This document shows, piece by piece, positions 11,418 through 23,400 of a DNA stretch of 64,000 nucleotides. Numbering within the stretch: position 1 is the stretch's first letter; each line of letters opens with the position of its first letter. Location of the stretch: positions 136,493,399 through 136,557,398 of the forward strand of contig OY744521.1 in NCBI GenBank assembly GCA_963556195.1, read 5' to 3'. The position numbers were made by a program, and so were the translations under genes. The notes below the pieces were generated by a model that made no database searches, was not told the origin of the DNA, and saw only the letters and a program-made list of their open reading frames with translations. The stretch is from Sepiola atlantica. Its lineage: Eukaryota > Mollusca > Cephalopoda > Sepiida > Sepiolidae.

Positions 11418-11549
11418 TATCAAACACCTGTGTGTGAGGTGCCAACGATCCCCACAGAGCTTAGAGACGAGTGGGGTACTTGTTATATGGTTAATAACAT
11501 GTAAACAACAGATTCTCTGAGATTTATCGTACGAGTCGCTCAAAAATGA

Positions 11550-12060
11550 TATATTTACTTTACTTTGATTTATTTATTAAAACGTTTTGGGTTTGTTTGT
11601 TTTTAAAATCTCATTAGAAATTATGTTTTAAAGAACAAATTTATTGAATCAAATTGTTTAATTTTAATGTAAAAAAAAACAAACACATTTTACTGAGCAA
11701 TAAAATAACTAAATTTAGAATCATGTTCACCGTATTTTATTTTTTTTAATTGTTGATTTTATTTTAGGTACACCTTTTTTTTTCGATTTGAAAAACTTCA
11801 AATATAATCTTTTTACGACCTAAGTGAGTTTAGGATTTTTTATTTTACATTTTACGCTGTAAAGGATAAATTTTGTTTAAAAACTATGTTTTTATTATAC
11901 CGTGTTTTATTTATTAAAAGAAAGGATGGGGTGATTTTCTTTTTTTTTTTTTGTAAAAAAAAACAAACACAATTAAATAAAACGACTAGCAAAAATATGC
12001 GACCGGAGGGAGCATATATTTGCTAGTCTATATAATATATATATATATATTATATATGAA
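11550..12060. other. AT-rich stretch without genes
   Basis: Homopolymer A/T runs and a (TA)n run at about 12030-12055. If the LTR call is right, the retrotransposon interior should begin upstream, but no coding trace is seen here. Confidence 0.45.
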
Positions 12061-12140
12061 AAAGGAAAACCAAAAAGAATGTTTTTTTATACATTCATCA
12101 ACGTTTCGTCTTTGTAAGACTTCTTCAGGATGATAATTTA
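12060..12140 (-). ncRNA. Penelope-type tail with hammerhead-like core
   Basis: On the minus strand: TCATC, CTGAAGA (12122-12128), then a 5-bp stem AGTCTT/AAGAC with loop ACA, then GAAAC (12103-12107), GTT and GATGA. The outer TCATC and GATGA can pair as stem I. This has the order of a minimal type I hammerhead ribozyme, with one extra base before stem II and no visible stem III. (TA)n runs lie nearby on both sides. Confidence 0.4.
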
Positions 12141-12613
12141 AAAAAAAATTTTTTTATTTCTCATTACGTCGGATTACCTTCATCCTTCCTTTCTCATTAT
12201 ATATATGTACATTATATATATATATATATATAATTATATTAACTCATAGGAATCCTTTTAGTAGAGTATTAATTCGCTTTCTCCCCTACTCTTTCTTTCG
12301 CTAGTAATTATGGGGGAGTGGCTAACATAAACCGTCTCCATAAGTAATCCAACTTTGTTCATTTCATTAATCACTTTCAATCCTCCCATAATATTCTTCA
12401 TCATTAAACTAACCATACATCCATCTCATTAACCCTTATCCTCCTGTGGCTTCTGACCTTGATAAGTGGTGACATCTTAGAACAAAAAAAAACAAAACAA
12501 CAACACTGTGATGACATCTTTTATGCAGGATTAGTGAAGTCATACCTATTCTATTCACTACAAATAATACTGAGTTTTCAAAGACTCGTGCTGGTCAAAG
12601 GTACCGAAGAAAG

Positions 12614-12720
12614 AATATAAATGTACATAAAAAATTATGAATATAAACGTACATGAACAATTATGAATATAAATGTACATGAACAATTATGAATATAAAT
12701 GTACATAAACAATTATGAAA
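12614..12720 (+). repeat. 26-bp minisatellite, about four copies
   Basis: The unit gaatataaatgtacatgaac plus aattat is repeated four times with 1-3 substitutions. Confidence 0.85.
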
Positions 12721-13335
12721 AATAAAAATAATTTTTCTAGATGGGTGAGAATATTGCTTTAAAAAGTACAAAAAATTAAAAAACCTGTTTTTGTTTTCTT
12801 CATATATAGACAAAAAATGGTCTGTTCTGCTTATTTTTTTTAATAGATTTTCAGTTTGTCATGTTTACATTTGAAATGGCATTCTCATTGCTACACGCGT
12901 TTGAATCAACAAATCTTAAAAATCGAGCCATTCTTGATAAACCTGCGATTTTTAGATTGTTCCCAATTTCCTCCCCCTCCTCCCAAAAAAGAAATTTACG
13001 GGCAGCAGATATTTACAGCAAGATGGCTTTGCCAATGCCGCTACATTGAAGGTTAAGAGCTAATATTTTCCACAACGATTCTTTCCGAATTACAGCCTCA
13101 GTTGTTTTTAACGCAACATTTAATCCAATACAAATCTAGGCAACTAGAAAATTCCATCACCTATAATTTCAGAATAGAAAATATGAACAAAGGATTTACA
13201 CTGATTCAATAAGCAAATAATTCAAATATGAAGGAACTTTATGGTTTGCCTTATATTTACTTACATATATATGTGTGAGTATGTGCATTTGTGAGTGAGT
13301 ACACATGCATGTATGTATGTAGATATGTGTTTATA
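12720..13335. other. AT-rich stretch without genes
   Basis: Two overlapping open frames at 12856-13056 have no recognisable features. Nothing else is visible apart from a (TATG)n-like run at 13265-13335. Confidence 0.4.
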
Positions 13336-13337
13336 TA

Positions 13338-13690
13338 CAGGGCGTTTGGGATAAATTTGACACTTTTTAAAAAGGAAAGAGAAAACGCCATATTTTGGCT
13401 AATAATTTATGTATTCTTAAAATTCAAAGTGCATCTCTTAGAGGATCTTTCGCCAAATACAGCTTATTTGGGACAGCATGAAATAACTGTTGCTGAAAAC
13501 ACCGAAAGGCCATCACAGTTTGAGAGATCTTGGTCTTCATGGCATATGGGAGCCCATTGTGCAACGGGTTCTGGCAGAAGTTCTTCTCATCTGGGAAGAA
13601 CCAGATCAAACATGGATCAAGTCAGCTTTAGTATGCTATACTTCTGGACAAGTCTTTTCCAGGTTCCGCATTTGTGACTGTTTTCTGCAA
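13338..13690 (-). pseudogene. Mariner-like transposon fragment
   Basis: The minus-strand frame 13424-13609 begins MIWFFPDEKNFCQN, closely resembling the block around the first catalytic Asp in a mariner-type transposase family (usual wording WFFSDEKNF). It continues into a region resembling KTK-ATVMVF and is then frameshifted. At 13339, directly after TA, cagggcgtttgggataaat has the look of that family's terminal inverted repeat. The second and third catalytic acids and the opposite end are missing. It is unrelated in sequence to the copies at 5508 and 58011. Confidence 0.55.
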
Positions 13691-13962
13691 GGTTTTGAGA
13701 TCTATGTGGTACTTTTTGATGTTATCTGTGTACCATTTCCTCTACTGTCACTAACATCATTGTAAACAGACACACTCTTATGTACACACATCTTTTGATC
13801 TACTTGATCAAAAAAACCCTGAGATATCTTTGTTAACCAAATCCTTAAAAAACGAATATGGAATTTATACAAATTTGGAAAATATTTTAAAGGGCATCAA
13901 AATCTGCATAAACTGAAATATGTGAATAAAACATTAGCAAATATATTATCACACACACATTA

Positions 13963-13964
<2 letters not shown>

Positions 13965-13994
<30 letters not shown>

Positions 13995-14000
13995 GAGCAA
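13965..14000. repeat. (TA)n microsatellite
   Basis: Alternating TA interrupted once by 'ca'. Confidence 0.9.
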
Positions 14001-14312
14001 AATAGTGTTATTTTTTGTTTTAATAAATAAAATATTTATTTTAAGATCTTAATTTTTTTGTATAGACTCCTTACTCGTATATTTTTTTCTCTTCATGTTT
14101 AAGGCATTTTGTCTACAGTGAAAGTAGCTGCCAAGATTCAGAGTTTATATGTGAGGCTGGCTGTGCTACTGTAAACTGAAATATAGTCCTTCTTTTTTGA
14201 AACACTGAATTTGAAATTATGAATTTAGAAGCCAAATAACGATGTGTTTTTGTTTTTTCTTAAATAAAATATTTATTTTAAGTTCTTAATTTTCAGCATA
14301 GACACTTCACAC

Positions 14313-14606
14313 ATATAATGAGTAATAAATATATAACTCATATAATGAGTAACATATATATATTACTCATATAATGAGTAACATATATATATATATGTTA
14401 CTCATATAATGAGTAACATATATATATATATGACTCATATAATGAGTAACATATATATATATATATGACTCATATAATGAGTAACATATATATATATTAC
14501 TCATATAATGAGTAACATATATATATATATATATATATATTACTTATATAATGAGTAACATATATATATATTACTCATATAATGAGTAACATATATATAT
14601 ATATAA
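14313..14606. repeat. Hairpin-forming minisatellite, nine units
   Basis: The word actcatataatgagtaac (ACTCAT/ATGAGT arms) alternates with (AT)n spacers of varying length, about nine times. Each unit is self-complementary, and neighbouring units can also pair through the (AT)n and gagtaac/gttactc arms, so the array can form cruciforms. Confidence 0.85.
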
Positions 14607-14779
14607 GAATATTTTTAAAAACCATAACATAATTTTATTTTTTTATAATATAAATTATTTATTTTTCTAAAAACTTGTGATCTTTCAGCAAATATGCATT
14701 TGCCAAAAGTATAGGCATTTTTTTATTTTTTTCTTTCGTTTACTTTTCTTTTTAATCCTTCTTGATTGGGACATTGTCA

Positions 14780-15150
14780 CAGCCAAGATGAAATTCGTCT
14801 TGATGTTATGACCTCGTACTGTCTACAAAGTTCCTGCTCCTGTCCCATCGCCACAATGTTGCATCGCTGTGCTTGTTTTACAAGTACTTCAATCGAATAT
14901 GCTCTGATGAACTTGCTACACTTGTGCCGCCCTTGAGGTAATTACCCCTGACCAACCTGACAATCAGAAAAATCCAACACCTCCACTGTAGAGGTCCCCA
15001 GATGTCAGAAAGCTTTCTACTCTAATAGATTCTTTCCTTGAACTGCTCGCCTTTGAAATTTCATCCCTGTTTTCCCTGACTGTACCAACATGCAGAAATT
15101 TAAATGTAATGTGAACAAACACCTTGCTGCACAACTCACCACTTAGGATG
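14780..15150 (+). pseudogene. Non-LTR retrotransposon reverse transcriptase, C-terminal fragment
   Basis: From 14843 the plus strand reads SHRHNVASLCLFYKYFNRIC, then SDELATLVPP, before a TAA near 14939. This resembles the end of many animal LINE reverse transcriptases (RRHNVASLSLFYKYY-G-CS-EL--LVPP). Further downstream, in another frame, FPDCTNMQKFKCNVNKHL matches the final helix of such proteins. Stops and frameshifts lie between. No catalytic motif remains. It belongs to a different LINE lineage from the tails at 16529 and elsewhere. Confidence 0.6.
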
Positions 15151-15239
15151 CCCCTATAGATCTGGATCCTAAATCACAGTAGCCTCTTACGTCTCAGTGG
15201 CAATATGCCTTGGTTTGGGGTTAATATAAGTAAAAGAAA

Positions 15240-16520
15240 AAAAAAGAAAAAAAAAAGTCTCATAAAGTACACTTGCTATTGTGATGTAATCCCCAAATTA
15301 AATTTTAATTTTTAAACATAGCCAATAGACAATTTAAAATATCGAACGGAGATGTATTCCTTTTCTTTTAAAGTATTATTTTTAATTTTTATCTCATAGA
15401 AAGTATTGCTGAGCGCCGAGTGAGTGTATATATATTTTTTCCCCTTTCAAAACTTTATCCGCTTGTCAGCCGGGGGGGGGGGGATAAGAAAAAAGATAAA
15501 TATAGAATGGGGGGTGAGAGTGTATATCTCAGTAAGCCTGACTATCCCCTTTCCACTTTTGGGTCTAAGGAACAGTGACCATTGGAAAAAAAAAAGATTA
15601 GTCATTTCGCCACCTTGTATAGGTCAGCCATACTGTTACCTGGATCCCCTACCCCAACCTGACTTACAACCCAACACCAACTGCTGAACGGATAAGAAGA
15701 AAAAAGAGGAAGGGAAAAGGGTGTAGAGGGAGCAAAATTCGTTGCTCCAACCCACAGCAGAAGAAACGCGACCTCCTCCCCCCCAAAAAAATGGCGAAAC
15801 TTCGAAGGAGTATTCGTGCAAAGTTCCTGCATCAAATTGTCTAACAAAGAAAACACCTTGAATACACCTTAAAGAAAGTAATTTAAAAGATAATCAAGCA
15901 ATGAAGCAGAGAATAATTACTTGGACTTTTCCATCACGGCCACAACTGTGTACATATGTCAAAGATTCAAACATTTTATTCTCACAAACTTTGAAGGTGC
16001 ACTAGTAATTTGTAAGTTAGTCCCTTACTCTTTCTCAAGCTGAAGTTTTTTTTGCATTATTTATATCTTTGCTTGGTCTAGTTAAGTGTTTGTTAGAACC
16101 CCATCCTATACTATTGTTGTTTTTTTTTATATATCCTGTCTCTAGTTATATATTTTATAAAAATAAATTTTGTTATTTTAATTTTTTAACTTGTGTTGGC
16201 CTTCCGTTCTTTCATGAAGTGTTTGCCATCTGTCTCTTCATCTTTACAGGTGTTGCAAGAAAGAGTTTCCACTCCTCTCTCGTTCCGTATTTGAACCCGA
16301 GGACCAAAATCTTTTTTTTTTTCTTTCTGTTGCATGACCGTCTTGTCGTTCCCAACGAGATGTGACGGTAACAATATACTCATAATATTTCTCGATTATC
16401 ACTAGTTTTTTAAATACACAAATAAGAAAAACGATATATTTTTTTTAAAAATTACTCCTAAAACAAACATCAATTTGAAACATAATTGAAATTAATTTTT
16501 TGCTAATTGAAATTAATTTT
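15240..16520. other. AT-rich stretch with a mixed-composition island, no gene recognised
   Basis: 15600-15870 is less AT-rich than its surroundings but has no convincing frame. Homopolymers (G12 at 15473, T12 at 16312) are common. Nothing further is identified. Confidence 0.4.
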
Positions 16521-16528
16521 TTGCTAAT

Positions 16529-16792
16529 AAGATTAAATCTGGATAGTATAGGAAGATGTGTGCAGAACAGGAGACTTCAATGGCATGGTCACATTGAAAA
16601 AATAAATGGATGAGTTGTCAGGTTAGATGTAGAACCGTTGAGGTAACTGGTTCAGTTCACCTGTGAAGGCCAATGGAAAACATAGTGATAAGAAGACCTG
16701 GTCAGAGATAGGTTAGTTTGGAAGTCAATTTCTAAAAGCCGTCCAGGCAAGCCAGCATATAAAACGGATGTTAAACCGAATATGATGATGAA
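16529..16792 (+). pseudogene. LINE 3' tail, copy A
   Basis: Aligns with the tails at 20240-20510 and, inverted, 45940-46260. Shared landmarks: gattaaatctggatagtata, 'gatgtgtgcagaac', 'ggcatggtcacattga', 'ctaaaagccgtcc' and the terminal 'aaacggatgttaaaccgaatatgatgatga'-type end. It is the last ~90 codons of a reverse transcriptase C-terminus (GHIEK, WKSIS, KSRP) broken by frameshifts, plus the short 3' UTR and a (GAT)n tail. Confidence 0.6.
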
Positions 16793-16799
16793 ACAAAGG

Positions 16800-17800
16800 C
16801 AAATCCTTTTCTAATATAAACTGGTTAATTAACCATAAAATTGTTGGCTGCTTGCTGTTGCCAAAGAAAGAGGAAAAATTTTCTTGTTCCCTATTAATCG
16901 CCTGTCTTGCTTGCTAAACTAACAGTGTCTGTTGCAAATCCCGATCAACACTCATGTATTTTCTCCAAGATTATTTATGTGAAAACAACAATTCTCATCA
17001 ATCAAAGGGTAGATAACTTTAAACAAAGAGACACTACTACTTCAATTATTAAAAGAGTCACAAAGATTATTAATGAACCTGTCATTGTCACGGCTAATCT
17101 TTGATCAATGAATTTATTTTAATGCATTGTTAGAAAAACATCATTTAATTTGAACTGTTTGAAATCTGTTAGAGTTTTAGATTTCACACAAGCGATTTTC
17201 TTTTTTTTTTCAGAAGTGTTTAATTAATTATTAAATAGAATACATGCATGTAAAAATAGAGAAAAGAGACGACCCAACAAAAAATAAACAATGGCTAAAA
17301 GGTAGGAAGAAACTTTTGAACAAAAAAAATATCTTTGTATTTTATTTTCAACAAAATTAAATTTTAAAAATTTAAAAATACTATAGAGCATAAAAAAACT
17401 AAAACTAAAAACAATAAACCTATTTATTTCTGCAATTTCCCTGAATTGAAAATACAAATTTGTGAATCACAGAGATTGAGGAAGATCGACTTTAAATTTC
17501 AAGACTTTTAAAGAAATTTATTTTATTTATTTTTAAATGCTCTTTCAGCTTACAGGTATATAGAGACTTTAATTTAGCAAATAATGAGATAAATTTAGTT
17601 ATTTTCAATGGTTGGAAAGCTTTTTGCCTTCGGTTTGCAGCAATTTTATCAGGGTTTTTTTTAAGACACAAAGATTTTTTATTTTTCTTGAAGAGAAGAA
17701 AACAATTCAAAATTAGCACAAAAGCTGGAGGTGAAACTTGTTTTAATTAGGTTCTTATTAGTTTCATTATAATACTAGCATTCCATCAGCTGTTATCATG
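16800..17800. other. AT-rich stretch without genes
   Basis: Only AT-biased short frames are present. No repeat copy was recognised. Confidence 0.4.
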
Positions 17801-17804
17801 CAAC

Positions 17805-17807
<3 letters not shown>

Positions 17808-17862
<55 letters not shown>
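17808..17862. repeat. (TA)n-(GA)n compound microsatellite
   Basis: (TA)n switches directly to (GA)n. Confidence 0.9.
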
Positions 17863-17879
17863 TATGGTTAGAAAGAAAA

Positions 17880-18620
17880 AGTAAATTATCTTTGCAAATA
17901 CGTAATTTGTATGTGCTTTTATCCATTGAATTATTTTTTACAGCAAGTTAAAACGGTATTTACTTCAAACAGCCGAAAATGCGAAATATGAATATTTTTA
18001 TACTCAATTTTACATGTTATTTTTTTTTTTAAATTAACGAAGCCAATCTTTATAAATATTCTTGAAATTGTACAACCAATCAGAACACACCTTAAACTAC
18101 AACCAGAAACTTGTATTTTTCTTTTCCAACTAATTGAAGTGGAAACACGACCAAGTAAACTAAACAGAATTTCCTTAAAAAAATTGTACGGTAACCCCCC
18201 CCCCCCAAAAAAAATCAACTACTTATTAATAGTTACAGAATGATTTTGATTCTGAAAGTTTCACTTTTTGAAAAACAAACTTAAAAATTACAAGCTATTT
18301 TATGTAAACAAATGTCAGCACACGAGAGGATAGAAAAGAAAGAAAAATTGTAGCCCCCCCCCCTCACTCGCTATTTATCTATATATATATATACACTACT
18401 AAAATTTTCATATAAAATCATAGAATTATGTCAGTAATAATGTTTCATATATATATTTTTGATGACAAAGAAAAAAACACCCACCATTGACTTTATATTT
18501 TAGACTGGCAGATTTCATTCCAAATTCATTTCAGGCAGTGTGGTAAGTCTGGAGTGGCTGTCTGACTTGCTATCTGCTTTCTCTTTTCCCCTCACCACTT
18601 GAAATAGTTTTGGGTGAGGG
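17880..18620 (+). repeat. Dispersed repeat family A, copy 2
   Basis: Aligns over about 700 bases with 59445-60530. Shared blocks include 'gtgcttttatc', 'tatttacttcaaac', 'gccgaaaat', 'aatctttataaatattcttg', 'taaactacaaccagaaa', 'cagaatttcctt' and, further on, 'catttcaggcagt...tctgacttgc' followed by 'ctttctc..ttcccct..cacttgaaat'. It has no open frame and no recognised termini. The size and coherent order suggest a non-autonomous transposon or the 3' region of a larger one. Confidence 0.6.
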
Positions 18621-19314
18621 CTAGAAAAAGGCGCATGTTTTACTCGCTAATTGTGGCGTGACAAATAGAGGTACATATATTCATTCATATGAAAATATAC
18701 ATATAAATACATATTGATCTTTATTATCGAATGAAGGATGTGTATATATCTTTTTGTTTCATTTTACTTCAGTCAAAGTCTTCAGAAATGAAAGGGCCCC
18801 GAGATACATAGGTATTCGAATATTCTATGAAATTTCTCCGTTACCTCTCAAATGCCAAGCCAGTAAAAGAAGCTAAGAACATCAATTTTCCTCTCCTCAA
18901 ATGACCAGTTAACTATTTTATAGGATATCTTTCTTGTGGTCTCTTGGTCTTACCCGATTCCAGGACAAGAATTAATCAAGTCTGGTGGAGTATCCAGCTT
19001 AGTGCTGTTACTATAAGCAACATCACTTGAAGAGCTGCACCATTCCTCGTATAAGCCAATGTGGGAGAGCAATACCAAGGGATCTTATTTGGGCTTCGAA
19101 TAATATGTTATTTTGAATATTTGGTCAGGGTTTACTTGTAGGGGGAAGTATCCTCATGTGAGGTTGTTATGACAAACTCCTGTACAGAGAGACCGAAGAC
19201 ACTCGAGGATAATGTTTAGTAGATAATTGAAACTATGTGTGTGTGCAGAGAAACGGTTTGGATGAAATCCAACAAAATGTGGAAGATAAATTTAAAAAGT
19301 AGATATCATGTTTT

Positions 19315-19490
19315 ACATACTGGCATGTGTTGGATAGCTTTTAGAAATTGACTTCCAAACTAACCTATCTCTGGCCAGGTTTGTATCCCTTTATTCGTAC
19401 TTTCAATGTGACCAAACCAAGAAAATCCCGTCCTGCACATATATCGCTACACTGTCCATCATCAGATTCAAGCCTGTCTTTATAATATAC
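19315..19490 (-). pseudogene. LINE 3' tail, copy F (inverted, deleted)
   Basis: Starts 'catactggcatgtgttggatagctttta', the complement of the LINE 3' end, then 'aactaacctatctctggccagg', then jumps to 'caatgtgacca' and 'cctgtcttta'. Internal deletion has removed about half of the tail. Confidence 0.5.
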
Positions 19491-19734
19491 AACATAATTA
19501 AACCATGTGCATAGTTTATTTTGCATATATTAAAAAAAAAAAAAACCCTAAAAAAATGAGTTTTAACAAGATTTGAATTACAGATTAAAAAATTGATAGA
19601 TATTGGATAAAAGAGGATAGAAACAAAGAGACAAAAATAGAATGAAGGAAAGAGGAGAGTTTTAACCATTTAAATTGTCAGGTTGTCATGTCGAAAAAAG
19701 AACAAATTGATGACAATGTTGATTAAAAGATCAG

Positions 19735-20015
19735 AATACGGTTCCTAAATAGCATTACCACTGTCGACCAAGGGAAGAGTCTATCAGACATGTGTATGCA
19801 GTGTGATGATGTATGGAAGTGAAGCCTGGCCAGTGAGGGTTGAGGACATGCATTGCATGGAGAGAAATTATATGAGAATGATATGATAGATGTGTAATGC
19901 AACTCTTAAAGACAGGCTCAGATCTGTGAGATCAGAGGAAGATTAAATCTTGACAGTATAGAGAGATGTGTGCAGAAGAGTAGACTTTGATGATATGGTC
20001 AGTTCTGTCTGCAAC
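19735..20015 (+). pseudogene. LINE reverse transcriptase C-terminal fragment, copy B
   Basis: Contains the block VYQTCV-SVMMYGSEAWPVR followed by VEDMHCMER and a helix ending in KDRL. This resembles the thumb/C-terminal region downstream of the active site in many LINE reverse transcriptases (usual wording RVYQTCV-SVMLYGSETW). Broken by frameshifts. It ends abruptly at about 20010, and a second copy begins 307 bases after the same landmark. Confidence 0.6.
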
Positions 20016-20034
20016 CGCAAACAAAGAAAACTCG

Positions 20035-20512
20035 CTGTAAACAATTTATTGGAACAGAGCGTTACAACTGTCGATCAAGGGAAGAGTCTATCAGACATGT
20101 GTACTCAGTGTGATGATGTATGGAAGTGAAACCTGACAGTGAGGGTTGAGGACATGCGTTGCATGGAGAGACATGATGTGAGAATAATACGATGGATGTG
20201 TAATGTGAGTCTTAAGGACAGGCTTAGATCTGATGAGCTCACAGGAAGATTAAATATGGACAGTAGAGGTAGATGCATGCAGAACAGTAGACTTTGACGG
20301 CATGTACGCATTTAAAGAATGGATGAGAGTTCCTGGGTTAGTAGATGTAGAACAATTGAGGTAGCAGAATCAGTTCACATAAAAGTGGACTTGAGAGAAA
20401 GAGGGGTAAATAAAGCCCTGACTAGAGATAGATTAGTTTGAAAGTCAATTTCTAAAAGCCGTCCAACACATGTAAAATGGACGCGAAACCGAATATGATG
20501 ATGATGATGACT
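20035..20512 (+). pseudogene. LINE reverse transcriptase C-terminal fragment and 3' tail, copy C
   Basis: Repeats copy B from 'caagggaagagtctatcag' (20075) and extends further. After the thumb block come the LKDRLRSDELTGRLN region and a decayed zinc-finger-like end in several frames, then WKSISKSRP, a short 3' UTR and a (GAT)n tail at 20497-20512. Frameshifts and a 3-base loss at the Trp-Pro site are visible. No nuclease or polymerase catalytic residues remain. Confidence 0.65.
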
Positions 20513-20514
20513 AT

Positions 20515-21500
20515 GATGGGAAGCTTACATCAGTAAGAAATCATTCTTCCCTGTTCGAGCATAGCAGCTGAATTTTCGAGAGATGAGGAAACTTGAGTGT
20601 TTGGAATGTTTTTGCAATAGGTGGAAGGTTGATTCCACCATAGGAACAATTCCACTCAGAAAGATTACAAACCTCTGATGGCGATTGATAAGGGAACACA
20701 AAGTCAGCCATGCAGACATAAAACGCATTACCAATATGACAGAGATTTTTGTAAAAGACAACATCTAAAGTCTATTGGGTGCAAGTGATGAGAGGTGAAA
20801 ATAACAAACAGAAACAGTTTCTCTTCTGCATCTTCTCGAGTAACTGATGCAGTAAATTTGCATCAGATCTTCATATTGGTGAACGACAACAGCGGATGAT
20901 GGTAAAATCAGATGGGCAACTCTTGTTGGTTAGCTACGATGAGCAACAGAACCTCAAGGAGACACTCAATTTATATAGATATATATATAGATATATAAGT
21001 TAATTGTCCATTGAAATTGTTTCTATCAGACTACGCACATCTGAGGATCATTTAGAAAAATATACAACAGTCTTATGTTCAATTCTCAGTCAACAAGGAA
21101 AATCAATTCAATGTCTATACTCATCTCTGTGTGTGTGTTATTGTAACAGTCGTGAAAATAGAATTTGAGAAATATATATATAAACAAGTATAAGATGAGA
21201 ATAAAAATTGTACACAATAATATTTATTAAGTCATCAAAGTGGTTCAAAACAAGGGGTTTCAAATAAAAGAAATTTATTTTTCCTTCCATAGCTTTTTAA
21301 AGAATGAAATCTTATCGTCAGAGGAATACAAACAGATAAGTTGGTAAGGGAAATTACCAACAGTCATAATTTGAAGATATAAAGATAATATAAAATAAAT
21401 AAAAAAATGTTCAATGCAAAAAGAAAAAAAAGAAAAATTCACCGTTGAAGGCATCATGAAAATTTGGAGCAGCAGATTTGAAAAACGGTAAAATCATGAC
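20515..21500. other. Unassigned stretch, mostly non-coding
   Basis: 20525-20764 holds a minus-strand frame (79 codons, Met/Leu/Ser-rich), and an overlapping minus frame without ATG is also open for about 70 codons. Neither is recognised. The rest is AT-rich. Confidence 0.3.
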
Positions 21501-21509
21501 GCCTTCAAC

Positions 21510-22660
21510 GAGGACAGAGTTAGACACAAGGTCAGTTACTAATGTGGGGAAAGTCCAGCTCAAAAAATATGGTCACTGGATTTAGACTGAAATCAAAATT
21601 GCATCAGTTTAGATGGACAGAATAGATGAAGCGTATTGCACAACAAAAATATTCTTTAAGATTAGTCAGAATTTCTTCAAAATAAAGTGACCCAAACTGT
21701 GCACTTATCGAACAAAACTCAAGAAAAAAAAATGCTTCTACATTTTCAAAACACAACAAAAACAGCTCAAAACAAAAACATTGCTTCTACAGAATTTGAA
21801 CCGGTACTGTGAGATAACCAAATCTGGCCTAACTAAACCATAGGTTATGCTTAATTTACACTTAGGGTAATACAAAACGCCGCAATTTAAACTCAAACAC
21901 ACAAATATAGTAAACATCTTTAGGAAACTAATGCAATTTCTATTTTGGTATCATAGGTGACCTATTTGCGTTCTGTCGGTATTTTAACAGATATTATACA
22001 CGTGGCCCATACCAAATCATCATCGTTTCGTATTTTTACACTCATACTTGCTTCAAACAGTATTTAATGACCAACACATCAGATTTGTTTTGTATTTGGG
22101 GGGGGGGGGGATTTACGTGATTAAAATCGTAATTAATCACCACCTTCATTTGCTCAATTCAGATCAAAATTGAATTCATTTTTTTTTTTATTACACAATA
22201 TTCATTTATCTAACGCGCCTAAAATAGAATGTACTTTCGTTATACGTGGTCCACTTTCAGTCACATTTTACTCCCCACGAGGGGAGAGTTAGACACAACG
22301 TAAATTCTTAATGTAGCGAAAATCCACTAACGTTTATTACTTTTTCTAAAGTAACAACATAAATAAACATTTCTACATTCTACTAAGATTTGCTTTCAAT
22401 GGTGGAGGAGAGAATAGCTAACAGATCAAACAAATATCCCAACCCAAAAGAAGTACCCTTTTCCATAATCGGCCAGTGAAGAAGATATCCTTCTACACTG
22501 GCAATTTCTATTTTTGTTCCACTGAGAAGTAATCCTTTTCGTGGGTACATAGATTTTACACAATTCCAAACAGACATTTCTTCTAAACATTAAGACTATT
22601 CGATTTGACCTATTTGCGTTGTGTCGGTTGTTTACAAATTTTAATCATTCTTTTATATTT
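21510..22660 (+). repeat. Pair of diverged direct repeats about 650-750 bases apart
   Basis: 'gagttagacacaa' with 'taatgtgg/taatgtagcgaaa(g/a)tcca' occurs at 21520-21560 and 22290-22335. 'gacctatttgcgtt(c/g)tgtcgg' occurs at 21958 and 22605. The two landmarks keep the same order and similar spacing, indicating a segmental or tandem duplication. Confidence 0.5.
22383..22577 (-). CDS. Hypothetical ORF (64 codons), unrecognised
   Basis: The minus-strand frame has protein-like composition with a hydrophobic C-terminal segment (GLGYLFDLLAIL) and lies between two direct-repeat landmarks. No family is recognised, and no promoter or splice site was identified. It may be a chance frame or a transposon scrap. 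Confidence 0.15.
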   Translation of the reverse strand: MSVWNCVKSMYPRKGLLLSGTKIEIASVEGYLLHWPIMEKGTSFGLGYLFDLLAILSSTIESKS

Positions 22661-22932
22661 CTACCGGACAATGCATCCAGCTAGTAGATCATATATATAT
22701 ATATATATATATATGAAGTCAAAAATCTACGGAATTATAACAAATAATGAATTTAATCCTAACCTGGGAGATTATACGATCTGATGATCATGTACACTTG
22801 TGTAACCATGGTAATGGTATATAAAAAAATATTTTTATATAATATTAAGATCTGAGAATACATCAGGCACTTTATACAAGTGCAAATCCAAACTTTAAAC
22901 CAGTCAAAAAAGCAGATTCTTGTAGTTATCAG

Positions 22933-22933
<1 letters not shown>

Positions 22934-22979
<46 letters not shown>
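22934..22979. repeat. (TA)n microsatellite
   Basis: About 23 TA units, immediately upstream of dispersed repeat C. Confidence 0.95.
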
Positions 22980-22981
<2 letters not shown>

Positions 22982-22983
<2 letters not shown>

Positions 22984-23400
22984 TTTTTATGAAAATTTAG
23001 ATATCTCCAGCTTTCGTGAAATTTTAATAATAGGTATTAGACATTAATTAATAAATATTCCTTAAATATCAGGTTTTTTTCGAGTATTTTAAAGGGTTTT
23101 TAGGGGACGTAATATGGGCACAAATTTGAAAATTCAAATATATCAGATTTGTTTTAAATTTGATCCATAGTCATTAGATATCAATTAAGCAAGATTCCCT
23201 GAATTCTAATTTCTTCTTAAGACCCTTTAAGCTTAAGCTTTAAATTGTATGCCTTTTGTCGAATCAAAATCATGTAATGTAAAATTAGAATAAGGATTCT
23301 AGACATATAGTTTAGTATCATTATGTCTTGATTTCAATCTTCAAAAGCAGAGATAAAAGTGGTGCAAAACTTTTTCAGGGTATTAGTTTTAGCTGACTTG
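22982..23400 (+). repeat. Dispersed repeat family C, copy 1
   Basis: Aligns with 62155-62500. Shared blocks: 'tttatgaaaatt(t/c)agata', 'tccatagtcatt', 'ttaagcaagattccctgaatt', 'ttcttaagacccctt', 'attagaataaggattct' and 'tttagtatcattat(g/a)tcttgat'. The order is the same in both copies. Non-coding, class unknown. Confidence 0.65.
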
